Source: Halisarca cf. caerulea
Lineage: Eukaryota > Porifera > Demospongiae > Chondrillida > Halisarcidae
NCBI GenBank assembly: GCA_963170055.1
Contig: CAUJGJ010000434.1
Coordinates: 1,219,117-1,276,616, forward strand
Length of the DNA: 57,500 bases
Direction of reading: 5' to 3'
This document shows, piece after piece, positions 31,817 to 51,075 of this stretch. Under the pieces are notes generated by a model that ran no database searches, had not been told where the DNA came from, and was given only the letters and a program-made list of their open reading frames with translations. The translations under genes were made by a program, and so were the position numbers. How positions within the stretch are numbered: the first letter of the stretch is position 1; every line of letters begins with the position of its first letter.

Positions 31817-32654
31817 AACACACACACACCACCTCCCATTCCTCCTAAACCCTCCTCCTCAGGCTGTATCACCAAGAGGTCCTGTAGACCCACACTATCC
31901 TTCTGAACGGGACATCAAAGTTCCTCCAGGATACACCAACAGAGGAGACTTAGCTGAAAGGGCCAACTATTACCCTCCTGATCGCAGACAACCAGGACAC
32001 GCTCCACATCTGAACCCTGGATCTGACTCTGGCTACTCCAACGAGAGCAGACAGCATCGGGATCATCACACCCCGAGGAGCCCCTTTGTACACTCACCCA
32101 ATTATGATGGACGGCGAATTAAAGACACACCCATTAACAACACACCCACAGTTGATTCTGAAAGTAGTACTGACCTTCCAACACCCATGTGCATGCGTCA
32201 TGGAGTCCAGCAGTCGCTGAGTTCCGATTCTGACACATCATTTCAACCCAATCAGAGGTACATCGGAGATAGGATTAATCGTGAGATCAAACAACAAGCT
32301 AAACATTACAAAGTAGGAGTGCGGAAGCCCACTGACGACACACCCTACAGTGGCACACCCACATTTGGCCCTGAACTTAGTGCTGGCCTCCAACCGCCCA
32401 TGCATTCAGGCACATCGTTTCAACCTAATCTAAAGTACATTGGAGATGGGATAAATCGTGAGATTGAACATGAGGCCAAGAAGTATAAAGAAGGCATGCG
32501 AAAAGGATTACCTGTTGCAGATGAGGTCGACGAAGAGCTATGGCCGTACGATCCCAACCTTGTCTGTCCACATTGTGGTAAGAGGTTCCGTCATGGACAG
32601 ATCAGAGAGTTCCGATATCACATCAATGACGAGCATCCAACCTCTTTGCCGTAG
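20922..32654 (+). CDS. KCZ2: protein kinase - coiled coil - zinc finger protein (7 exons, about 827 aa)
   Basis: Proposed exons: 20922-21294, 23025-23488, 25944-26123, 27692-28018, 30053-30289, 31553-31663, 31863-32654; total 2484 nt, all phases match, TAG stop. The kinase domain is complete (SRGSFGVVF, VAVK, IHRDLSSKN, ADFG, MPPEAL). Exon 3 (60 codons) is the counterpart of KCZ1 exon 14. Exons 4 and 5 are duplicates of each other, each a coiled coil around a His/Gly-rich loop. Exon 6 aligns with KCZ1 exon 16 (YTQHQHQVLS versus SLQEQYRVLS), which fixed the acceptor choice. The last exon is Pro-rich, carries two copies of the RYIGDRIN helix and ends with the zinc finger (C799, C802, H817, H822). 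It lacks the long KCZ1 exon 3-12 region. An upstream in-frame ATG at 20886 is less likely, since the paralogues start at MADxKAF. A weak point is intron 2 (about 2.5 kb), where a missed exon is possible. Confidence 0.75.
21895..22860. repeat. Direct duplication within KCZ2 intron 1
   Basis: A block around 21950-22310 (cagtgtcatgcacg..., gaggaagtgatttgagagaacag, gggtgtggtctggctacacaag, ttgcaatctaatttttgcgg) is repeated at about 22488-22810. Similar sequence stands in intron 1 of KCZ1 (1195-1480) and twice in KCZ3 (34405-34800), so it is ancestral intron DNA repeatedly duplicated. Confidence 0.75.
23786..24360 (-). mobile_element. Decayed pogo/Tigger-like DNA transposon fragment
   Basis: The minus-strand open frame 24076-24285 resembles the N-terminal helix-turn-helix of pogo/CENP-B-type transposases: TKIADSFNMPKTTLFTIVKN followed by a basic stretch (FEALRKRLRAKV). 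A CAGTTGACTCTCGTTAGTAAG end sits at 23786, preceded by TA, as in pogo-type ends. The right end is not resolved and the catalytic domain is missing, so the element is dead. Confidence 0.55.
24367..24660 (+). mobile_element. tRNA-derived SINE with (ATT)n tail
   Basis: The head reads ggtggctcagtaggttagca, which matches the A-box pattern of a tRNA-related RNA polymerase III promoter. The body ends in tagcctctggctaatggctc and a (att)n tail at 24640-24658. That 3' segment matches, in reverse orientation, the 3' UTR of the LINE at 9025-9765 (ttagccagaggctactg) and a fragment at 26739-26800, as expected for a SINE that borrows LINE machinery. Confidence 0.6.
26245..27550. repeat. Large imperfect inverted duplication in KCZ2 intron 3
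   Basis: Left-arm words ggagaaacggcggaaacagc (26388), agaaagcatttgccacacat (26437) and ttaatgcaaacat / gcaaaatacaagccatgtgc (26898-26945) reappear as reverse complements at 27430-27455, 27385-27415 and 27160-27200. A (AC)n run (26949-27048) and a (TG)n run (27103-27150) face each other at the centre. The left arm is longer because it holds a LINE/SINE-like fragment near 26739-26800. A single-arm relative lies at 30415-30545. Confidence 0.7.
28942..29296. mobile_element. MITE with CAGTGG ends in KCZ2 intron 4
   Basis: Terminal inverted repeats begin CAGTGGTGTACGTATC and end with the complement of CAGTGGCGCATCTAGC, each followed inward by a tgaggcaa word. The flanking 5-mer acagt occurs on both sides. 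The CAGTGG start is hAT-like. There is no coding capacity. Confidence 0.6.
29634..29912. repeat. Foldback (long inverted repeat) in KCZ2 intron 4
   Basis: The left arm (ggtcaagatggccatagggc, tacatgagtctaga, gctagacagagtttagttgg, gagtgcacac) is complementary to the right arm (gtgtgcactcag, ccaactaaactctgtctagc, tctagactcatgta, gccctatggccatcttgacc). The loop is about 55 bp around 29800. RNA from the intron would form a long stem. Confidence 0.8.
30569..30749. mobile_element. Small TIR element (pogo/mariner-type MITE)
   Basis: Starts CAGTGGACACTTACTATAAAG and ends with ttcttataatgagattccactg, an inverted match. It belongs to the same loose class as the TA-flanked CAG...CTG elements at 43716, 45073, 53594, 56093 and 56566. 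Confidence 0.55.
31095..31250. repeat. Tandem repeat of about 60 bp, three copies
   Basis: Units contain ccaaatggtgtccttatta, gaggttccactgtacaggac and tgttactgtggtccca. It looks like an expanded internal piece of the CAGTGGAACC-type elements. Confidence 0.7.
31863..32654 (+). other. KCZ2 last exon: tail with doubled helix and zinc finger
   Basis: The acceptor ctcctcctcag ends a (CA)n-containing polypyrimidine stretch. The exon encodes a Pro/Ser/His-rich tail and two copies of a conserved helix (FQPNQRYIGDRINREIKQQA and FQPNLKYIGDGINREIEHEA). It ends in the zinc finger with CPHCGKRFRHGQ and REFRYHINDEH. KCZ1 has one helix copy; KCZ3 has a degenerate one. Confidence 0.8.
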
Positions 32655-33915
32655 TTTGAGTCATCCTTCCTTCAGTATTTTTGGATGTGATACCAAGTAT
32701 ATATGGCATGCATGGACAGATTCTGAATTGTAGCTATTAAAATACTTTTAGATGTACATGGCTGGAACAAAAATCGCATGCAGTTATATGTGTCATAGAA
32801 ACTTCATGAGTTTGTAATATTTATAGTTATTTTTGCTTTAATTTATACATTGATACTTGCGCATGCATGCAGTGTTGCATGGCTAAAGTGAAATTAAAGC
32901 TATTAGACTAAGTAGAATAGCCCATGCATAATATACATGTATAATAAATTGGCCTGGACTATATATTATTATAGTACTGTGTAATGCTTTTGTTGATCTT
33001 CTAGCTTGTGAATTAATATAATATATTGTACCTGATCGAAGAAGCCCCTGCCTCATGTACTCTGTTGACATATCATGCATGTGTATATAAAAGAATATGT
33101 GAGCTATATATACTTTAAGATATATATATTATGATCTGCCTGCAACACATTTTACGAGGTCAGGAAGAGATGTGGCATGGTTGGATATGTAGAGGTAAAT
33201 TGAGGTAATTTGGAACAAGGGGTAATTGGAACATGCAGCTAGTCAGGCCAAAAGCATGTGTCAACCACAAGCTACATCCATCTGTACATGTATTGTCTCC
33301 ATGAAGGGGGAGTTTAGCAGTAGCAAGGATGGTTAACTTAACCGCAACAAAAGTTACAGGCCCATGTTCCAAATTACCAGCGTGTTCAAAATTACCCTCC
33401 TTTTAAATGAGGGCCCCCTATAGCTGTAACTTAAGCCCATAGTATAATAATATAATATGCATGGCTAATTAAAACCGCTGTTACAGTTACGTGTAGCATA
33501 TATATAAGTATACGTATATCACTGCAGTTTAAATGATTAAAGGCTTGCTCATGACCATGATCAGTTGCTCAGCAAAGTGCATTAATCTACTTGCATGGTG
33601 TTATTAAATATATTATTATGTCAACAAGAATACGAACACAATGATGGGTGAGACTCTCATGCAGTTGGGCCGGAGAGGAGGGTACGAATTGATAGTCTTG
33701 CGTCGCCAGCGCTACCTCCCCCCTAACATACTACATTGTCAAATAAGCAATGTAGGGCCCTGGCAAAGCAGAAAAAAGACAACTTGGTAACTGATTAATG
33801 TAGTCTTCGGATCAGTGGTCAAAGTATCTGTGCATGGTCTATGCCATATAGACCACAGATACTCAGTATAGATACTACTATAGTCAGACTATGGTCGGAC
33901 CATTATTTGTACAAA
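32655..33915 (+). promoter_or_regulatory. Intergenic region KCZ2-KCZ3 with duplicated promoter block
   Basis: An attaaa at 32736 could serve as the KCZ2 polyadenylation signal. From about 33118 onward the sequence parallels 1-742 up to the start codon, so the promoter and 5' UTR were copied together with the kinase exons. KCZ3 additionally has a short insertion near 33835-33880. Confidence 0.5.
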
Positions 33916-43430
<9,515 letters not shown>

Positions 43431-44599
43431 TTTGTGTCGTACTTCTTCAGTACTTGTGTGTGTGATAGCTATACAAGCATGGTTGGCATGCATTAATTTT
43501 GTATTTGACACAATTATACTATCATCACGTGAGTGAACACGCAAGCAAAAATTCACAATTATCACAAGGTTTGTATGTTTTTCTTTTGTACATGTACTCA
43601 CTGTATATTTGTGTATAATATTATATTGCATGCAGCTTTATTAATAATAATTTGATTTATATAATGTATACATGTGTACATGCATGCATAATATGTATAG
43701 ATTAATTTTATAGTACAGTAGAACTTGGATAGTAAGTACCCTCAAGGGAAGGAAAAATAGGTACTCACTATCAGAGGTACTTACTATCCAAGGTGCTTTC
43801 AATGGTATTGCATGAAGTAGGGACAGAGCAATGAGTACTCACTATCCAGGATCCGGAGTACCTACTAACAGAGTTTGACTGTATATGTGCATGACTTGCA
43901 TGCATGTGCAGGGGCATAGCCAGAAGAAAAATAATGGCCCAGGGCTTCTAAAAGCCATGATCATCGGCACATATACGTGTACGTATAGTGCAAAAATAGT
44001 GGTATCATGGACACATTGTACTATAATAGTCTTTACTTACTGAAGCATGTGGTATCAACACTGTGGCCACATGCATGCATGCAAGGGAACACCACATTTG
44101 AGTTTGTAATGGTAGTTTGAAAACTAGTGTGTCAGATATTAGAAACAGCTAAAAAGAACACAAAGCATGCATGAATGTAGTAGAACAGCATTTGTTATGT
44201 GCTCTTAGTAGACGACATGTGCAGCTGCACATGCGTGCTATATATATAGGTGACATTGGAGAGAAGTGTTGGGATTAGTTGCATGATTGCATGATTAGTA
44301 TATATACTGGTGGCTTCGGCTAAAAGGGATTTCTAATGAAGGGGTTTCCTGGCCATGGCAACCATGCATGCAGCTGCAGGAAACAATGGAGCCACGCCCC
44401 ATGCAGCATGTGTATATACATGCATACATATTATGCATGCATATATTCTATAATATTATATTATTTGAATAATATTATTGCACAATAATTATTATTAATT
44501 TTATATAATAATATTTGCATTAAATTATATAACAATAAATTTTCAGTATATGTATTATAGTCTATAAGACAATGAAGGATCTGATCATGAATGACAGAA
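43431..44599. other. Intergenic region between convergent KCZ3 and CCDD
   Basis: It contains the 3' ends of both genes. An element of 166 bp at 43716-43881 begins CAGTAGAACTTGGATAGTAAG, ends gagtacctactaacagagtttgactg, and is flanked by TA on both sides. The rest (43882-44599) is AT-rich with many gcatgcatg words. No gene is seen. Confidence 0.5.
43716..43881. mobile_element. TA-flanked CAG...CTG MITE
   Basis: Inverted ends CAGTAGAACTTGGATAGTA and the complement of tactaacagagtttgactg. TA target duplication at 43714-43715 and 43882-43883. Fits a pogo-type non-autonomous element. Confidence 0.65.
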
Positions 44600-44922
44600 C
44601 TAAGGGAGGGAGACTTGGGGAGGAGGGAGCAAATTCTGATGAATTTTGACAGCAACTCTGTGTAGACGCACACCGCTGCTCGTGAGGGCCCTTAACAACC
44701 GTTGCCAGGAAACATCATTCCCTACTTGTACCCACTCCTCGACAAGATGTAGACACTTTCGTTCAACACACAATGTCTCATTTTTGAGGGTGAAGATTCT
44801 GTTAGATAACCCTAATTCGTGTCCGAGATACTCCCATCTTGGGGCTAGTTCTGGTACGTATTCCACGAGAGTCTGAAGAGTTGGTGGGGAAAGTCCCTCA
44901 GGGAGGTCGCCCAGAGGGGTTG
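44600..44922 (-). other. CCDD last exon: death domain
   Basis: The exon follows the acceptor ttaccatag. It encodes [18 protein letters not shown], the conserved Trp in [45 protein letters not shown], and a short tail. Helix spacing and the W...LG...EW pattern match the death-domain family (Fas/RIPK1/Tube/MyD88 type) rather than CARD or DED. The closest partner class cannot be told. Confidence 0.85.
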
Positions 44923-45596
44923 CTATGGTAACAAGAAAACAAAGCGTGCACACTACAATTAATCTTTAATCCAATATACCACACAGTATGAAGTAAAGTA
45001 GTGATAATGCAAAATTAAAAATTTTCCTTTTTGGCCTAATAACACGTGTACAAAATTTTTATTACCATAATACAGTGAAACCTCTGTAATGCGGCAATTA
45101 ACCTTACAATTGAGACCAAGACATTTGGCCGGATTACAGAGGTGGTTGGAATAGAGAGGACAATTATGTGGGCAACCATTGCAGGTTTCACTGAAATATT
45201 ATATTTATCATCAGTTTTACACACCCCTCTAATCCAGACCCCTGAATTGCAAACACCCCTCTAATCCAGACCCTGAATTGCAGATACCCCTCTAATCCAG
45301 ACCCCTGAATTGCAGACACCCCTCTAATAAGGACACATGCCACTGGAACCAAATGATTCACCATGCTTTGCCATAGTACATCCTCAACCTCTGAAATGAG
45401 GATACCTCAACAATCAGGACAGTCCCTTTGGGTCCCAAGGGTGTCCGGATTAGAGGGTTCCAATGTATAGTATTCTCACAGGAAAACAACAGCACAACTC
45501 ACAAGGTGGAGAGTTGTGGTTGGAGAAGGACTCTGGAATGTGGTCACTTAGGGCACTGAATACCTATAAAATAGTGCATGGGGGAGGGGATGATGA

Positions 45597-45670
<74 letters not shown>

Positions 45671-45672
45671 AC

Positions 45673-45706
<34 letters not shown>

Positions 45707-45748
45707 GTACATGTGTGTGTGTGTGTGTGTACGTACGTGTGTGTGTGT

Positions 45749-45800
<52 letters not shown>

Positions 45801-46856
45801 ACACAGTGGTACCCCCGTTTGAGAGACCACCCTCGTAAAAGACACACACACCCTTTTGTAAGACCAGCTTTGCTGGTCACAAATGTATGTATGCCACACA
45901 CTAAGTTCCTCTTCGTCAGAGACCACCTCTTTTGACAGACCACATATACATACTTTTTCACATGTCCCTAAGGCCGGGGTGGCCTCTCAAAAAGGGTACT
46001 ACTGTAATATGTACATGTGTAGCATACAGACTGCTTGCATGTGCTTGTTGTACATGAGTAGACGTGCACAGACACAAGCAGCCCGACGTGGTGTCACATG
46101 ACTCACTTGAACAGTTTCGTTTGATTGGTTCTTCTCCTTCGCCCTCCACAACCCCTCCTTCACGTCCTGCGCTAGCATCAGGAACATCTGAGAACGTGAA
46201 AATTTTACCAAAAAATTGACATTCAGTGTTTTTTCTTCAATGTGTAAAACACATACATAATATTGTGATATTGCACATGTGAGAACGATGAAAATGAAAA
46301 TGAATACTTAAATTTTTTTTCCAAATAACTAGTTTAACGAGACAAATGCATGTTTTGTAGATTAATCAAGGGTGAAGGATGCATTAGTCAATTGATAAGA
46401 CACACTACATGTACAGGTCAGTGTTCTCCCCAGAAGAATAACTCCAGGCATGTTAAACGAGAAGATACGTACACGCATACATACAACATCATAATGCGCA
46501 ATGCATCACAAATTGCTTGCAGCTCCAGTTTTGGGTACTAGCATGATTTGTACTAAATACAGATGCATACATGTTATTCCCACAAATAGTGTTAAATTTT
46601 CAAAGTGGGCATGTTGGACCAACATGCCTTCAGATACCCGCCAGGGGAGAGCACTGTGTGTAAGACTGTGTTGGATGCTGTAAGGTACATACTTAAGACT
46701 AGTATAATGCTAAAACCGATTCAATGACCACATTTACACAATCTGAAATCAGCACGAGGTTGTACACGAGTGTACGTAAATATGAAATGAGTGTACACAA
46801 ATGACACATGAGGAAATAACACACGTATACACGCACACACACACACACACATGTGC

Positions 46857-46915
<59 letters not shown>

Positions 46916-46987
46916 TGCGTGCACGCACATACGCACACACACGCACACCCACACCCACCCACACACACACATACACGCACACACACA

Positions 46988-47069
<82 letters not shown>

Positions 47070-47500
47070 AATGGCACAAGTTTAAATAGCGCTCTCACTC
47101 CATTGGCCTCCTCAAGCTCTGCAATTCGCTCCACCAGATGTTGATTTTCGCTCTCAAGTTCGCACAACTTGTTAGCATGCCTCATTGTGACATCATCATA
47201 TACCTACATTGACAAATTGAGTAGGATATTATACTATTACACTAGTATAATTACTACAATAATGTTGAGACTGAAAAACAAACCTGTATGTTATATCTGT
47301 GTGTACTGTAGTGTTAACTCATTACAACGAATCCCAGGAGACACTGAAAATTCCCCCCTATGATCATATATACGTATCACAAATTCACCAAAACCAGTGG
47401 TCTGGGTGACAAGTACGTATTTGTACACGAAATCATGCATAATTTTTTTACAAGTGCTTATCACTGTAGAAAATTAATATCCATACGTACATACATGTTC

Positions 47501-47580
<80 letters not shown>

Positions 47581-50494
47581 ACAAGTGTGCATGTACTGGT
47601 GAGTATGTACATAATATGCATAAATAATCACACGTATGTGTGCATGCAAGCATGCTTGCATGCATGTGACTGTATACATATTTGTGTTGCTATGTATGTG
47701 GGTATATAGACATACATACTTATATATATGTACATACACACAACTACAAAATTACGTACGTACATTACATACCTACATACGTACCTTTTGGTGCGTCTCA
47801 ATGTCACTATTCAATTTGTGATTCTGTTCCTCCAAATCCTTCACTTTGGAAAGGGCCTCTTCCAATGATCCTTGGAGACTCGCTATCATCTGCTGGAGTT
47901 GTTCATTTCTCACTTCAAGCTCGTCTTTGTCCTTCTTCAACCCATCCACCTGACACTCCAAATCCCACTTGTGTTTCTGAGGGTGAAGCAACCAGTACAC
48001 GGTGTACTACTGTCCATGTAGACCATGCACACATAGACACACTTGTGTAGTGTTACCTCTCCAAACAGAACACTCTTGGGACCAGAGAAAAGGTTCAGTT
48101 TAGAGAGGTTCTATATGTACAGGAAATATAGAGAGCAGGACTTGAAAACACATTCAGCTTAGAGAGTGTGTAGATTACAGAGGGTTTGGTGTAGAGAGGT
48201 TTCACTGTATATACATACATACATACATACACAGATATGTATCACACACATGTACATGCAAACAGGTACACACACACACATACGTACACGCTCAACACAC
48301 ATACATGCACATATGCATGCACATGTACACATATATACACACACGGATTCAAGCACACAGACATACATGCATTCACACACACACGCATGTATACATGCAC
48401 ACCCACCCACCCAAGATATCACACACACACACACACATGTATACATGCACATTCACCTACCCACAATATCACACACACATACATGCATGCATGCATGCAT
48501 ACACACGTGCGCACACATAAACACACACACACACATACCATGTGACTTGTGTTATCTTGATGAAGTACCTCTTTCTCTTCCTTTAGCTTCTCAATCTTGT
48601 CGACTGCACTCCAAGATCTAGTGGAAGAGAAAATATCAGAACTTCAAAAATATCCAGATAACTTAATTCATACATGCTACCATTATTCAGGTTTACTACG
48701 CGCATATATATACATCCAATTTTCTACACGACTCACATGATGCACATGCAAAAACATAACATACTCTACACCATTACAATGGAAATTCGATTTGTTGCCT
48801 TGTGTCTGCAAGGAAGCAGTTTGTTGTTCACTTCAATGTCTGCACAAAGGGGGTTTGGTCGAATCGTAGATAATGTATGGTCGAACCCCCTCAAATCCCC
48901 CCCCACCCTAGATGTGTATACAGCCCATGACTACTTAGTCCCTTGAATGGTCTTCTTATATATTCAAAGCATGCAAGTTGTCCTACGCATGAGTACACAG
49001 CTTATCTGTATAATACTATGTACTAAAGCATGCATACAATCGGCAGTGTAAACAGTTGTAAAACTGATCAACACTAGATGATAATGCTACCCACAAGCAT
49101 ACATACAAGTACGCGCGTGCGCACACACACGGGTGCATGTATGCATGTGTGTGTGACAATACCATTACATAATTTAAGTTCAAATTAAAGTTGTAAATTA
49201 AAAGTCTAGAAAGCAGACTCATCACATATATTAGCTAGCAAAGGAGCAAGTGAAAAAAGACCAGAGGATCTGGAGGATCTGGAGGGTCTGGAGGGTCTGG
49301 AGGGTCCGAATGATCTGGAGGGTCTGGAGGGTCTGGAGGGTCCGGAGGATATGGAGGATCTGGAGGATGCGGAGGATCTGGAGGGTGCGGAGGATCTGGA
49401 GGATCTGGAGGATCTGGAGGGTGCGGAGGATCTGGAGGGTGCGGAGGATCTGGAGGATCTGGAGGATCTGGAGGGTGCGGAGGATCTGGAGGGTGCGGAG
49501 GATCTGGAGGGTCTGGAGGGTGCGGAGGATCTGGAGGATCTGGAGGGTGCGGAGGATCTGGAGGGTCTGGAGGGTGCGGAGGATCTGGAGGGTGCGGAGG
49601 ATCTGGAGGATCTGGAGGATCTGGAGGGTGCGGAGGATCTGGAGGGTGCGGAGGATCTGGAGGATCTGGAGGATCTGGAGGGTCTGGAGGGTCTGGAGGG
49701 TCCGGATGATCTGGAGGGTCTGGAGGGTCTGGAGGGTCTGGAGGATATGGAGGATCTGGAGGGTCTGGAGGGTGCGGAGGATCTGGAGGATCTGGAAGAT
49801 CTGGAGGAAGCTATACAATGTGGTGGAAGATGCACATCCCATGCAACCATAGTCTCGTGTAGCCAGACCTCTTTCCAGTTCTCTACACTTCTGCTTCTGA
49901 CCAATGGATGACGTCAATGGAAAATGGAGGAACGGATTGACTACTCTACACTGTCTCAACGTACCCCACCTGCCCTAGTGTTTCCTCTGGACATAGCTGG
50001 ACCTTTATAGAAATGCCCATTGTCTACAAAGATTTGAATCCAAGTGAGACCTCGTTCGTTTTGATTGATTTACAGAGTACTAATTATTATATTTTCTGTT
50101 TATTTGTTCTTATGTTTATTTTTAATTTAATGTATTAATTTCAATATTACATTCTGACCCACTATAAAAAGCATTGCAAGCCTTCAAAGTAGGACACCCG
50201 CCTCATACAAGGAACACTAACTGCATACAATGAATGAAAGTACAAAAGAATGAATTCTTACTGGGATTGTATTGAATTCCCGCCACTGGGGCGCGAGTCT
50301 CCATCTACGGTATCCACGTGCACGAAATCTTCTTCGTCCACCCAGCTATCGGTACTGCCAACCAAGGCAACGGCATCGTCCAACGAGAGGGTCTCTGACA
50401 AAACAGGCTTTTTCTTCCTCGTCAACTTCTCGCTCATGCTTGCCAATGGACAACCTTGTCCTAACTTCGATTTCTTCTTTAGTTTTAAACTCAT
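44600..50494 (-). CDS. CCDD: coiled-coil protein with C-terminal death domain (7 exons, 357 aa)
   Basis: Minus-strand exons in order: 50494-50262, 48617-48539, 47976-47785, 47203-47099, 46187-46107, 45563-45503, 44922-44600. The total is 1074 nt with all phases matching and TAG at the end. The 61-nt exon 45503-45563 (tttatag|gta ... ctt|gtgagt) was found because it is needed to restore phase before the last exon. Residues 1-30 are basic ([10 protein letters not shown]). Residues 49-61 are acidic with EEDFVHV. Residues about 80-205 are coiled coil ([37 protein letters not shown]). Residues about 255-345 form a death domain: [30 protein letters not shown] and [11 protein letters not shown] are the hallmark helices. 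Death domains bind other death domains in apoptosis and innate-immune complexes; the coiled coil suggests self-association. An earlier in-frame ATG at 50608 is possible. Confidence 0.75.
45073..45193. mobile_element. CAGTGAAACC-type TIR element
   Basis: Left end CAGTGAAACCTCTGTAATG preceded by TA. The right end gcaggtttcactg is the inverted match. It lies in the last CCDD intron. Confidence 0.55.
45225..45440. repeat. Tandem repeat of about 34 bp
   Basis: Three to four units of acccctctaatccagacccc + tgaattgcaaac, then diverged copies. Resembles multiplied termini of the same CAG...CTG element class. Confidence 0.75.
45597..45800. repeat. (GT)n microsatellite in CCDD intron 5
   Basis: About 200 bp of GT with tacgtgtg interruptions. 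Open frames across it are artefacts. Confidence 0.96.
46829..47075. repeat. (CA)n microsatellite in CCDD intron 4
   Basis: About 245 bp of CA with occasional acacata and accc. On the coding (minus) strand it is a (GU)n tract beginning about 25 nt after the exon 4 donor (gga|gtgaga). Confidence 0.96.
47503..47580. repeat. (GT)n microsatellite in CCDD intron 3
   Basis: About 75 bp of pure GT; (CA)n on the CCDD coding strand. Confidence 0.97.
49254..49807. repeat. 9-bp (ggaggatct)n minisatellite in CCDD intron 1
   Basis: About 60 units of ggaggatct, gggtctgga and ggtgcggag variants, in higher-order blocks. Because the unit is 9 bp it is open in several frames on both strands (an acidic frame with EDLEG repeats, a basic one with RIWRVR repeats, a Ser-Arg one). 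It lies inside the intron between the phase-matched exons 50262 and 48617, so I treat it as non-coding. Confidence 0.9.
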
Positions 50495-51075
50495 TATTCT
50501 GAAAACCTCTTGACTATTCGAGTGGCCACTTGAGATACAAGTTTGTTCACCACTTGAGCTTTGCCACAAGATGTGTTGACTCTGCACGGCCGGGGATTTT
50601 TTCTGCAAATTCTGTTTACGACCACTCCTTTAGGCTGAGGGTTTCCCTCTGTAGTCCAGCAAGGTAGACTACCCTCTATAGTCCAGCAAGGTAGACTACC
50701 GAGGGACGAAGGCGTCAAGTGGATAATTAGTCTAGTCTCGTTCCCAGCCTCACTTCCGCCCGCCATTTTATTCCACGCGTCCTGCGTATCCAGACATGTG
50801 CCTACATTTTTCTTCAATTTCAGAGCTCAAAATGGAGGATGTACATGGTGTTGACGACGTCAGAGAAGTATAATAGAACTACGTAATGGACAATACGTCT
50901 GAATGTTGGAAGTCATACATTGTCGGAAGCAATCATGTGTGTTTCCGAGCAAGTGGTCAATATAAAAAACCCGCTTTACTGCTGCAGCTCTCAACCGAGC
51001 GAACGAGTATTGTGTCGTATACCGATCAGTGCAAGAAGTTATAAGAGTCGCTAGACGAGTATCTAATACGCTACA
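50495..51075. promoter_or_regulatory. Divergent promoter region CCDD / MZN
   Basis: A head-to-head arrangement of 581 bp. On the plus strand TATAAAAA at 50960-50967 lies about 110 bp before the MZN ATG, a good core-promoter candidate. A 27-28-bp direct repeat, with ctatagtccagcaaggtaga in its second copy, occurs twice at 50647-50703. No TATA box is evident for the minus-strand gene. Confidence 0.5.

Noticed and set aside
45958..46211. Reading the 46107-46187 exon of CCDD in the acidic frame ([12 protein letters not shown])
   Set aside because: That frame cannot follow the phase-0 end of exon 4. The [14 protein letters not shown] frame does, once the 61-nt exon 45503-45563 is included.
49206..49959. 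Repeat-rich open frames (EDLEG, RIWRVR and Ser-Arg repeats) on both strands
   Set aside because: All come from one 9-bp minisatellite inside CCDD intron 1 and are open in several frames at once, as expected for a stop-free 9-bp unit.
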